Assembly: GCA_030635045.1 (NCBI GenBank)
Contig: DAOVZP010000052.1
Location: 1-8,230 of the forward strand
DNA length: 8,230 nucleotides
From: Bacteroidota bacterium
GTDB taxonomy: Bacteria > Bacteroidota > Bacteroidia > Bacteroidales > B18-G4
Direction of reading: 5' to 3'
Shown here: positions 1 to 6,111 of the stretch, one piece after another
How the letters are laid out: each line of letters opens with the position of its first letter
Position numbering within the stretch: position 1 is the stretch's first letter
Program-made: the position numbers and the translations under genes
Notes under the pieces: generated by a model
What the model was told of the DNA's origin: nothing
The model's database searches: none
What the model saw: only the letters and a program-made list of their open reading frames with translations

Positions 1-1
1 T

Positions 2-916
2 GCAGTTGCATCCCTTTCGGCTTTGCTGGAGCATGGATATGATGTATGTGCAGTGGTTACAGCTCCCGACAGGCCGGCCGGACGCGGGCAAAAATTACGT
101 GCTTCGGTGGTGAAAGAATTTGCCGGCAGTCAGGGCTTGCCGGTCCTGCAGCCCGATAAGCTCAAAGATGTAGAATTCATTAAGCAATTGAGGGATTATA
201 AGGCAAGCTTATTTGTTGTGGTCGCATTCAGGATGCTGCCGGAAGAAGTATGGGGGATGCCCCCACTGGGCACTTTTAATCTCCATGCGTCGCTCTTGCC
301 TCAATACCGTGGCGCTGCACCGATCAACCGCACCATCATGAATGGTGAGACAAAAGGGGGAGTCACAACATTTTTCCTCAGACATGATATAGACACCGGC
401 AATATTATTTTCAGGGAGGAGACTGGCATCGATATCCTGGAAACTGCAGGTGAATACCACGATCGACTCATGAATATTGGTGCTTCATTGCTGATCAAAA
501 CAGTGGAAGCCATCAGCCGGGGAAATGTAAGGACCTTCAGCCAGGATGAATTATTGACTAAGGGCGAGGTCCTGAAGAAGGCGCCAAAAATACATAAAGA
601 AGATTGTCGCATCAACTGGTCAGAGGATGCTGAACACATCTATAACCTGATCAGGGGTCTCAGTCCGTATCCCGGTGCATTTACCGAGATAAAAATACCT
701 GATGGAAAGGAATTATACCTGAAAGTATTCCGTGCCGAAATAAGGCAATGTCAATGTACACTTGAGCCGGGGGAAGTCATGACTGATTATAAAACCTATT
801 TTAATATTTGTTGCAAAAATGCCTGTATTTCCCTTCTTGAATTGCAGCAAGCGGGAAAAAAAAGGATGACAATAAAGGATTTTCTTGTCGGCCTGATTCC
901 CAGCACTTTAGGGTAG
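2..916 (+). CDS. fmt: Methionyl-tRNA formyltransferase, 5'-truncated by window edge
   Basis: Fmt transfers a formyl group from 10-formyl-tetrahydrofolate to the amino group of Met-tRNA(fMet), preparing the initiator tRNA in the cytoplasm. The frame is open from base 2, so the visible 304 residues begin inside the first beta-alpha unit; the usual start with its MGTPEF-like motif lies upstream, and the TTG at 23 is not a credible start. Visible hallmarks are PDRPAGRG near residue 22, the signature SLLPQYRGAAPI at about 97-108, catalytic-site residues N93 and H95 in FNLHAS, and D131 in the HDIDTGNI loop. The C-terminal Fmt domain follows and ends with the typical KRMTIKDFLVG segment. Only about a dozen residues seem to be missing, giving a normal length of around 315. 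It does not share an operon with the next gene, which has its own promoter. Identification is secure. Confidence 0.97.
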   Translation, partial: AVASLSALLEHGYDVCAVVTAPDRPAGRGQKLRASVVKEFAGSQGLPVLQPDKLKDVEFIKQLRDYKASLFVVVAFRMLPEEVWGMPPLGTFNLHASLLPQYRGAAPINRTIMNGETKGGVTTFFLRHDIDTGNIIFREETGIDILETAGEYHDRLMNIGASLLIKTVEAISRGNVRTFSQDELLTKGEVLKKAPKIHKEDCRINWSEDAEHIYNLIRGLSPYPGAFTEIKIPDGKELYLKVFRAEIRQCQCTLEPGEVMTDYKTYFNICCKNACISLLELQQAGKKRMTIKDFLVGLIPSTLG

Positions 917-966
917 ATGCTCGGAAACGCGCATAATTTCGTTAAAAACCTACGGAATCGGGCATC
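916..966 (+). other. Stem-loop at the fmt stop codon
   Basis: GATGCTCG (916-923) can pair with CGGGCATC (959-966) with one G-U pair, closing a loop of 35 bases that contains a small inner AACG/CGTT stem (926-929, 940-943). It starts on the last base of the fmt stop codon. No T-run follows, so it is not a standard intrinsic terminator. It may protect the mRNA 3' end, or be chance. Confidence 0.3.
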
Positions 967-977
967 TTAGAGCAGAG

Positions 978-1006
978 TTATTAACAAAGCACTTCATTTA
1001 TTAACA
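978..1006 (+). repeat. Two copies of the 9-mer TTATTAACA, 20 bp apart
   Basis: TTATTAACA occurs exactly at 978-986 and 998-1006, in the same orientation and 20 bp from start to start, close to two helical turns. Both copies lie upstream of the HU promoter, roughly 60-90 bp before the expected transcription start. A third exact copy, inverted, sits upstream of the nusB promoter. The placement would suit a regulator binding one DNA face, but the motif is AT-rich and could be coincidental. Confidence 0.35.
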
Positions 1007-1031
1007 TTTTTGTCGGTTTCAGATGCATTTT

Positions 1032-1062
1032 CTTGACATTACTTCTAAAACCCTTATATTTG
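1032..1062 (+). promoter_or_regulatory. Bacteroidota-type promoter of the HU gene
   Basis: TATATTTG at 1055-1062 matches the -7 consensus TAnnTTTG exactly. CTTG at 1032-1035 stands in for the -33 TTTG (three of four bases), with a 19-base spacer, which is the normal spacing for the phylum's main sigma factor. Transcription would start near 1069, leaving a leader of roughly 30-35 bases that is A/T-rich and has no Shine-Dalgarno site, as expected in this phylum. Confidence 0.8.
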
Positions 1063-1102
1063 CAGGGCTTTTAAACTATTTATTAATTAAAATTGTGGTA
1101 AA

Positions 1103-1375
1103 ATGAACAAAGCAGAATTAATCGATGCTATGGCAGCCAAAGCTGGTCTGACTAAAGCTGATGCCAAAAGAGCCCTTGAATCATTCATTGGCGCTACAAC
1201 AGGTGCCCTGAAAAAAGGTGACCGTGTTGCCCTCGTAGGTTTTGGTACATTCGGTGTGACAAAACGCGCTGCAAGAAAAGGCAGAAACCCACAAACTGGT
1301 AAAGAAATCAAGATTGCTGCTAAAAAAGTAGTAAAATTCAAACCAGGTAGCGACCTTGCAAACACAGTTAAATAA
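1103..1375 (+). CDS. hup: HU family DNA-binding protein
   Basis: This is a 90-residue histone-like protein that binds and bends DNA as a dimer and helps organise the nucleoid. The sequence runs the length of a standard HU: an N-terminal helical dimerisation part starting [20 protein letters not shown], then the beta-arm region with the family signature [20 protein letters not shown] at about residues 47-66, and the conserved [14 protein letters not shown] end. The arm proline of the RNPQTG turn, which intercalates DNA in the family, is present. The protein is rich in Lys, Ala and Arg as expected. The ATG lies downstream of a strong promoter, and the gene ends in an intrinsic terminator, so it is probably monocistronic and well expressed. 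Whether it acts as HU or is specialised like IHF cannot be told from sequence; HU is more likely. Confidence 0.97.
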   Translation: MNKAELIDAMAAKAGLTKADAKRALESFIGATTGALKKGDRVALVGFGTFGVTKRAARKGRNPQTGKEIKIAAKKVVKFKPGSDLANTVK

Positions 1376-1393
1376 TTACCTGTAAATGCATAT

Positions 1394-1426
1394 AAGGGGT
1401 TGCTGTTTCAGCAGCCCTTTTTTTTT
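1394..1426 (+). terminator. Intrinsic terminator of the HU gene
   Basis: AAGGGGTTGCTG (1394-1405) pairs with CAGCAGCCCTTT (1409-1420) around a TTT loop, giving a 12-bp stem with two G-U pairs, and a run of nine T (1418-1426) follows directly, overlapping the base of the stem. It starts 18 bases after the HU stop codon. This is a textbook Rho-independent terminator. Confidence 0.92.
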
Positions 1427-1436
1427 ATGCTCTCGT

Positions 1437-1481
1437 AATTGGGCGATATCACGATTGCCCGGCGTATAAGATTGAACGAAG
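1437..1481 (+). repeat. 45-bp direct repeat, copy 1
   Basis: This 45-bp unit is repeated at 1553-1597 with 44 of 45 bases identical. It holds a short hairpin, GGGCGAT (1441-1447) with ATTGCCC (1454-1460), around a six-base loop. The one difference from copy 2 (T here at 1449, G at 1565) lies in that loop. The downstream half (TATAAGATTGAAC) can fold back on GTTTCAATATTCTAC at 1505-1519 with a few mismatches, and TTGGGC (1439-1444) can alternatively pair with GCCCAA (1526-1531). No coding function is seen. The strand is arbitrary. Confidence 0.85.
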
Positions 1482-1552
1482 CAAAGGATGAAAGCCATCA
1501 ATTGGTTTCAATATTCTACAGGACTGCCCAAACAGCGAAACGAAAACAATAG

Positions 1553-1597
1553 AATTGGGCGATAGCACGATTGCCCGGCGTATAAGATTGAACGAAG
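1553..1597 (+). repeat. 45-bp direct repeat, copy 2
   Basis: This is the second copy of the unit, 116 bp from the first start to start. Its inner hairpin is GGGCGAT (1557-1563) with ATTGCCC (1570-1576), containing a G-U pair that forms only in plus-strand RNA. The downstream half is also the left arm of the longer hairpin that ends at 1642, so the two structures would exclude each other. The bases between the copies (1482-1552) are not repeated and hold no gene. Confidence 0.85.
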
Positions 1598-1642
1598 TCC
1601 TTCCCACTTCGAATATCGGTCAATCTACTATATCGTGCAATC
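1569..1642 (+). other. Long imperfect inverted repeat beside the mpg stop codon
   Basis: The left arm 1569-1597 (from GATTGC to GAACGAAG) pairs with the right arm 1607-1642 (from CTTCG to GTGCAATC). By hand alignment about 20 of the outer 25 positions pair, two as G-U on the plus strand; then comes a seven-base bulge and a perfect inner stem CGAAGT (1593-1598) / ACTTCG (1606-1611) with loop CCTTCCC. The right arm ends two bases before the mpg stop codon complement at 1644. It could be a palindromic intergenic element, or a transcript 3' end structure for mpg. No T-run marks it as an intrinsic terminator. Confidence 0.6.
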
Positions 1643-1643
1643 A

Positions 1644-2219
1644 TTAAGGATAATCAAGTCTAAATCGATACGGCAGCAGCGCATCCTTTCCCGCATATTC
1701 AACCCCGATCCTTGGCCCTGTTATAATCTCACCGGCTTGAGGTACAATACCGTGGTCTTCGATCCAGATCCTTTCCCCACCAAGGTCTTCTCCCGAATTA
1801 GAATAATGGATGCCCAGGGCTTGTGAAAGCTTTCCCGGGCCATCCGTCAGCCCTGTTATTTTGTTATAGTTCCTCCTTTTCTGCATTATACCTATTCCCT
1901 CCACAGGATAGATGGTACGGATCAGTATGGCATGAGGAGTGCCGGCAGGGGCAGTCACGATGTTGAATAGCGAATGGATACCATAGATAAGGTAAACATA
2001 TGCGATCCCGCCGTCGAGGTACATGGGGGCAGTACGCTTTGTGCGGCAGTCGCCATAAGCATGGGAAGCTTTGTCGTGGATGCCGGCATATGCTTCAGTT
2101 TCAGTGATGACACCGGATGTCAGGTGGCCCGAAATTTGAGATGTGAGAACTTTGCCGAGAAAAGCTTTTGCCATAAAGACTGCATTCTCATGCTGATAAA
2201 ATGCTTTCTCCAGTTTCAT
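1644..2219 (-). CDS. mpg: 3-methyladenine DNA glycosylase (AAG/MPG family)
   Basis: This base-excision repair enzyme cuts the N-glycosidic bond of alkylated or deaminated purines such as 3-methyladenine and hypoxanthine. The 191 residues match the AAG fold throughout: FLGKVL near residue 20, the active-site motif ITETEAYAG with catalytic E42 and the base-stacking Y44, H53 in KASHAYG, GIAYVYLIYG with Y76, N86 in LFNIV, and R101 in ILIRTIYP, followed by TDGPGKLSQALGI. By analogy with human AAG these are E125, Y127, H136, Y159, N169 and R182. The ATG gives the usual family N-terminus. It begins 17 bases after the stop of the upstream beta-barrel gene, so co-transcription is likely. Oddly, the protein ends PYRFRLDYP, whereas relatives usually continue a few residues further with an NPxVS-like tail, and a repeat element begins right after the stop. 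Confidence 0.95.
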   Translation of the reverse strand: MKLEKAFYQHENAVFMAKAFLGKVLTSQISGHLTSGVITETEAYAGIHDKASHAYGDCRTKRTAPMYLDGGIAYVYLIYGIHSLFNIVTAPAGTPHAILIRTIYPVEGIGIMQKRRNYNKITGLTDGPGKLSQALGIHYSNSGEDLGGERIWIEDHGIVPQAGEIITGPRIGVEYAGKDALLPYRFRLDYP

Positions 2220-2236
2220 GACTCTGAAAATAGTCG

Positions 2237-2971
2237 CTAATTAACGATGTATCCAATGCCGATGCTGATGTTGATGTTGCTTATTTGCTGGCTGAAGCTT
2301 TCATCCCGTTCAACGCCCATATTGGTATTGGTACGCACATTATTAAAAGTTGGGCTTGAATGCATGTAATCAGCAAATAGTATGAAATATTGTTTGCGCG
2401 TGCGGTTGTATCGGAAGCCTGCACCTGCATCCAGCACCCAGGAAGAAGCAGAGGCTTGCTCAATATCAATGCGTTTATCCGGTTCATCTGTTTCTTTGCC
2501 CGTCACATAAATGGCCGGTGAATATGCATACATAAACCCTCCCAGCAGCCTGGCCTCAAAAAATAAGCTGTTGCTAACAAGGGGCAGGGTGCCTGTGACT
2601 CCGGCCATAAGCCCTCCAATGCCCCAGTTTTTGCTTTCAACGATCCATTTGGTGTCGGGCAGGTCTTCTGCATATTTCTGCGTTAGCCAGTTCTGCAACT
2701 CAACATAGTCATACCTGTTCACACAGCCACTTAGCAAACCACTTGCACTGAAATACTCATTGAAACGATAACCAAAGTTAATGTTGAAGTTCCCGCCAAC
2801 CATGGCAAAGCCGGAAGCTTCATCGCTGAAATCGGTATTTGCATAATCTGACAAAGGTATGCTGGCTCCGGCACCTATGCTGACATAAACATCACCTTCC
2901 TGAGATTGGGCCGTATAGGGGATGAAAAACATTAAAAGGAAAATCGGTAAAAGGAAATATAGCTTCTTCAT
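2237..2971 (-). CDS. Outer-membrane beta-barrel protein (porin-family like)
   Basis: This is a predicted secreted protein of 244 residues. Residues 1-23 form a clear signal peptide: MKK, then a hydrophobic core LYFLLPIFLLMFFIPY, and an AQS cleavage site before QEGD. The mature part alternates hydrophobic and polar residues in strands rich in Gly and aromatics, for example VYVSIGAGASIPLSDY, FNINFGYRFNEYFSASGLLSG, NSLFFEARLLGGFMYAYSP and ISNINISIGIGYIVN, the pattern of the small eight- to ten-stranded barrels common in Bacteroidota (OMP_b-brl type). It ends with Asn rather than the usual terminal Phe or Trp. No specific substrate can be inferred. It lies 36 bases after recQ and 17 before mpg on the same strand, but has no obvious functional link to either repair gene. 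The class is well supported, its role is unknown. Confidence 0.85.
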   Translation of the reverse strand: MKKLYFLLPIFLLMFFIPYTAQSQEGDVYVSIGAGASIPLSDYANTDFSDEASGFAMVGGNFNINFGYRFNEYFSASGLLSGCVNRYDYVELQNWLTQKYAEDLPDTKWIVESKNWGIGGLMAGVTGTLPLVSNSLFFEARLLGGFMYAYSPAIYVTGKETDEPDKRIDIEQASASSWVLDAGAGFRYNRTRKQYFILFADYMHSSPTFNNVRTNTNMGVERDESFSQQISNINISIGIGYIVN

Positions 2972-2992
2972 AAAACTGGTTTGTTTATATGG

Positions 2993-3000
2993 TAAAGTTA
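2993..3000 (-). promoter_or_regulatory. Possible weak -7 element upstream of the beta-barrel gene
   Basis: On the minus strand TAACTTTA matches TAnnTTTG at all defined positions except the last. It lies 21 bases before the start codon, which would leave a very short leader. No -33 TTTG is seen at the right distance (19-21 bases). It may allow expression independent of recQ, but read-through is as likely. Confidence 0.25.
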
Positions 3001-3007
3001 ATTTTTT

Positions 3008-4927
3008 TTAAAACATCTTGAATTGTTTTCTCCAGGAATAAAGCTGCCTCTCATCCACATCTACCTTTTCATTATCGACAAGCCACATAACTACATTGAT
3101 CACTTTATCTTCAGGGAATTCCTTTGCAATGAACAGTAATTCGTTCAGTGCCTGAGGTTTTTCCTTGAGTGAAGGCTTGATCTTTTCAAGGATCTCATTG
3201 AATTCCATTTCGCTGACGTTGATCTTATTCCTGTCGAGGCAAACATCACATAACCCACAGCGCTGAGCCCCTGTCTCGCCGAAGTATTTTAGCAGCATCT
3301 GGCTCCTGCAATGGTTGCTTGATTGAATATAATCCAGCACTGACTGCATCCTTTTCAGGGCTGCTTTTTTCCGCTTGCTGTAATTCTCACCGGAAAGGTT
3401 CATGGCCTTGCTGTCAATTCTGTTGCTGACCATCAGCAACTGTGGTGAACTGGTGGCGGGGATATAGATCAATAGCCCCATCTTTTGCATTTTTGCCAGT
3501 GCCGATCTGATCTTTTCATCCGTGGTATCTGCTCGCCTGGCCAGTTCTTTTTCATTGATCCTCACAAATTCAGTGAATATTCCGCCATAAGACCGGAGTA
3601 GTAATTTGATAAAAGGATCATAACCGGGGTTTTCAACCTGGAATGTATATAGCTCATTATGTTCAATGCTGAACATGATCTTGGAGGGGTTCTCCAGTTC
3701 ACTGCCCAGAAGTATGTATCCTTCTTTTTCAAGGATCTTTAATGCGCTGAATACGCTTGCCGTATTCATACGGTACCTGGTGGAAAAATCCTGCAGGTCG
3801 AAATCGAATTGCTGGTCCTTGCCACCGCCGAGAGGAATTTGGTAATAATTGCCGATAGCATTGTATATGGAGCGTATCACCTCAGCTTCAGGGAATGAAA
3901 CAGCCAGGTTTTGCTTTGCATTCCTGATGTCTGCCTCTTCATATAGCTGAACAGCATAAGCCCTTTTGCCATCCCTGCCGGCCCTGCCTGCTTCCTGAAA
4001 ATACGCTTCTGTGCTGTCAGGAAGATCGAAATGCACTACAAAACGTACAGAAGGCTTGTCAATGCCCATCCCGAATGCATTTGTTGCCACTATTACCTGC
4101 TTCTTATCTTTCATCCATTCATCCTGACGGTATTCTCTTGTGCGGGCCTCAAGCCCTGCATGATAGAATGTAGCCTTGATTCCGTTATTATTCAGAAAAT
4201 CGGACACCTCCCGGCATTTTCTGCGATTTCTGACATAAACAATACCGGAACCTTTTACATTACCCACAATTTTTAACAGGCGTCCTCCTTTATCTTCTTC
4301 ATGAAAGACCACATAAGAAAGGTTTTTTCTTTCAAAACTTTTTCTGAGTACATGCTTTTCCCTGAATTCCAGTTTTTCCTGTATGTCGACGATCACTTCA
4401 TTTGTGGCAGTGGCCGTCAGGGCAAGTACCGGCGCATTATTGATCAGTGGCCTGATCTCGGCAATATTCAGATACGGTGGCCTGAAGTCGTATCCCCATT
4501 GAGAGATGCAATGTGCCTCATCGACGGCCAGCAGGCAGATGTTCATACTGTTCAGGTTCTGCCTGAAGGATGGAGATTTAAGCCGTTCCGGGGAGACATA
4601 CAGGAATTTCAGGTCCCCGAAGACACTGTTGTTGATTGCAATGTCGATCTCACGGGGATGCATTCCCGAATGCACGGCAGCAGCCTTGATCCCGCGGTCT
4701 TTCAGGTTCTCAACCTGGTCTTTCATCAAAGCTATCAGGGGGGAGATCACCACGCATATCCCTTCCATAGCCAGGGCGGGCACCTGGTAACAGATCGATT
4801 TTCCACCACCCGTGGGAAGCAGGGCCAGGGTATCACGTCCGTCGAGAACAGATTGTATGATATCTTCCTGCATTGGACGAAAGGAAGAATATCCCCAGTA
4901 CTTAACAAGTATGTTGTGGATCTCCAT
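3008..4927 (-). CDS. recQ: RecQ-family ATP-dependent DNA helicase, short form without HRDC
   Basis: RecQ enzymes are 3'-5' superfamily 2 DNA helicases acting in recombination repair and fork rescue. All helicase motifs are intact in the 639 residues: motif 0 FRPMQ (16-20), Walker A LLPTGGGKS (36-44, K43), SPLIALMKDQV (62-72), the DEAH box (136-139) followed by the RecQ aromatic loop ISQWGYDFRPPY, LTATAT (170-175), IVYVRNRRKC, ATNAFGMGIDKP (281-292) and QEAGRAGRDG (311-320, arginine fingers R315 and R318). A zinc site is present with C540, C557, C560 and C563. About 75 residues follow, probably a divergent winged helix; there is no HRDC domain. Many Bacteroidota have both a longer HRDC-bearing RecQ and a short one like this. 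The ATG fits motif 0 spacing. It is first in a likely recQ/beta-barrel/mpg transcript. Which of possible RecQ paralogues it is cannot be settled here. Confidence 0.95.
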   Translation of the reverse strand: MEIHNILVKYWGYSSFRPMQEDIIQSVLDGRDTLALLPTGGGKSICYQVPALAMEGICVVISPLIALMKDQVENLKDRGIKAAAVHSGMHPREIDIAINNSVFGDLKFLYVSPERLKSPSFRQNLNSMNICLLAVDEAHCISQWGYDFRPPYLNIAEIRPLINNAPVLALTATATNEVIVDIQEKLEFREKHVLRKSFERKNLSYVVFHEEDKGGRLLKIVGNVKGSGIVYVRNRRKCREVSDFLNNNGIKATFYHAGLEARTREYRQDEWMKDKKQVIVATNAFGMGIDKPSVRFVVHFDLPDSTEAYFQEAGRAGRDGKRAYAVQLYEEADIRNAKQNLAVSFPEAEVIRSIYNAIGNYYQIPLGGGKDQQFDFDLQDFSTRYRMNTASVFSALKILEKEGYILLGSELENPSKIMFSIEHNELYTFQVENPGYDPFIKLLLRSYGGIFTEFVRINEKELARRADTTDEKIRSALAKMQKMGLLIYIPATSSPQLLMVSNRIDSKAMNLSGENYSKRKKAALKRMQSVLDYIQSSNHCRSQMLLKYFGETGAQRCGLCDVCLDRNKINVSEMEFNEILEKIKPSLKEKPQALNELLFIAKEFPEDKVINVVMWLVDNEKVDVDERQLYSWRKQFKMF

Positions 4928-4951
4928 CAGGATAATTTCCGGTTACAGCTA

Positions 4952-4959
4952 CGAAGTTA
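4952..4959 (-). promoter_or_regulatory. Possible -7 element of recQ
   Basis: On the minus strand TAACTTCG matches TAnnTTTG except at the seventh base, and lies 24 bases before the recQ start codon. A -33 element is not evident. It is the best promoter candidate for the recQ transcript in this divergent region, but weak by sequence alone. Confidence 0.3.
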
Positions 4960-5054
4960 AGGAAAAATACGCTTTTATGCCATATATCAGCGGTTTCAGG
5001 CTAAGGTCATGCTGGATATGATGCAAGGCTCAGTAAGTCTTTTTTATCACAATA

Positions 5055-5063
5055 TGTTAATAA
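5055..5063 (-). repeat. Inverted copy of the TTATTAACA 9-mer upstream of nusB
   Basis: TGTTAATAA on the plus strand is the exact reverse complement of the 9-mer found twice upstream of HU. It sits 29 bases before the nusB -7 element, around or just upstream of the -33 position. The rest of the 214-base recQ-nusB gap holds the two promoters and no gene. Confidence 0.3.
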
Positions 5064-5092
5064 AATTCAATGGAAATCTTGGATTAAATTTC

Positions 5093-5100
5093 TACATTTG
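5093..5100 (+). promoter_or_regulatory. Bacteroidota-type -7 element of nusB
   Basis: TACATTTG matches TAnnTTTG exactly, followed by CAG as at the HU promoter. Transcription would start near 5107, giving a leader of about 35 bases. The -33 region (about 5068-5073, CAATGG) is a poor match, so the promoter may be weaker or need an activator. Within the leader, GTTAA (5105-5109) could pair weakly with TTAAC (5119-5123). Confidence 0.65.
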
Positions 5101-5141
5101 CAGCGTTAAACCAAATTGTTAACCTCATCGTTCATATTCAT

Positions 5142-6101
5142 ATGCTGAGCAGAAGGCACTTAAGGATCAAAGTTTTACAGGCAGCGTATGCCTTCTTTCA
5201 ATCCGGTAATGATGATCTGGCCAAAGGGGAGAAACAACTCCTTCTCAGTATAGACAAGATCCACGAACTCATTGTTTATCAACTTTCTTTCCTGATAGAG
5301 ATCAAAGACTTTTCACGGATCAGACTCGAGGAGAGCAAAAAGAAGTTTTTTCCTACCGAGGAAGATCTGAATCCCAACCTGAAGTTTGTAGAGAACAGGG
5401 TGCTGACACAGATAGAGGACAATCGCGAATACAGAAAGGTGCACAAAAGGCTGAAGATCAACTGGTCGGAAGAGCAGGGGATGGTTCGCAAAGCTTACCT
5501 GGCAATAAAGGAAAGTGGATATTACCAGAAATACCTGGAACAGGCCGGGGATTCTTTCGCTCATGACCGGGATATTCTGGCCAGGATACTTAAGAAGACA
5601 CTGATGGGATTTGAATTGCTTGAGTATTATTATGAAAACAAATCAATTTACTGGGCCTTCGATACATATCAGATTGCAAACCTGTTGCTGATGAAACTGC
5701 TGAAGTCATTGGAAAGTTCCGATGATGAATATAAAGCCTTTCCGGAGATACTTGACGCGGGTTTACAAGAGGAGGACAGGGCGTTCATGCTCGGGCTCTT
5801 TCATAAAACAATACTCAACAGCGATCAGTATGCTGAACTTATTGATGACAAGGCCAAGAACTGGGATCTGGACCGCATTGCAATGATGGACACAATATTG
5901 ATCAAGATGGCCCTGGCTGAACTTTTAGAATTTCCTTCCATCCCTGTTAAGGTCACCCTGAATGAGTATATCGATATCTCAAAATATTACAGCTCCGCCA
6001 AGAGCAAGGTTTTTATTAATGGAGTTCTTGATAAGTTGATCATCGACCTTAAGGAGAAGAAGATGATCAAAAAGACCGGCCGGGGCTTAATGGAATTTTA
6101 A
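5142..6101 (+). CDS. nusB: Transcription antitermination factor NusB, long Bacteroidota form
   Basis: NusB binds boxA RNA together with ribosomal protein S10 and supports antitermination of rRNA operons. The N-terminal MLSRRHLRIKVLQAAYAFFQ carries the conserved Arg-rich first helix of the family. The C-terminal part holds the diagnostic NusB core, from NWDLDRIAMMDTILIKMALA through FPSIPVKVTLNEYIDISKYY to SAKSKVFINGVLDKL at about residues 246-304. At 319 residues it is more than twice the length of E. coli NusB; the extra 150 or so residues between the two conserved parts are charged, helical and rich in Lys and Glu, as in other Bacteroidota NusB proteins. It is preceded by its own promoter and followed after 10 bases by the propeller-transglutaminase gene, so the two are probably co-transcribed. 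Identification is firm; the function of the insert is unknown. Confidence 0.93.
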   Translation: MLSRRHLRIKVLQAAYAFFQSGNDDLAKGEKQLLLSIDKIHELIVYQLSFLIEIKDFSRIRLEESKKKFFPTEEDLNPNLKFVENRVLTQIEDNREYRKVHKRLKINWSEEQGMVRKAYLAIKESGYYQKYLEQAGDSFAHDRDILARILKKTLMGFELLEYYYENKSIYWAFDTYQIANLLLMKLLKSLESSDDEYKAFPEILDAGLQEEDRAFMLGLFHKTILNSDQYAELIDDKAKNWDLDRIAMMDTILIKMALAELLEFPSIPVKVTLNEYIDISKYYSSAKSKVFINGVLDKLIIDLKEKKMIKKTGRGLMEF

Positions 6102-6111
6102 AACAGACATC

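Noticed and set aside
23..25. TTG as the start codon of fmt
   Set aside because: The same frame is open to the window edge and the codons before TTG encode AVASLSA, which matches the conserved Fmt N-terminus, so the real start is outside.
978..1006. DnaA boxes or a replication origin near HU
   Set aside because: TTATTAACA differs at two positions from the consensus TTATCCACA, and no dnaA, dnaN or box cluster is present.
1437..1597. CRISPR-like repeat pair
   Set aside because: There are only two repeat units, each 45 bp, with a 71-base interval and no third unit or cas gene; the spacing and number do not fit an array.
4301..4960. Long plus-strand open frame of 219 codons
   Set aside because: It lies almost wholly antisense to recQ, whose motifs are intact in the other strand, and its translation shows no recognisable domain. 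It is an overlap artefact.
4981..5020. Inverted repeat CATATATCAGC / GCTGGATATG in the recQ-nusB gap
   Set aside because: It has two short interrupted stems with a 19-base loop and no T-run; nothing separates it from chance in AT-rich DNA.
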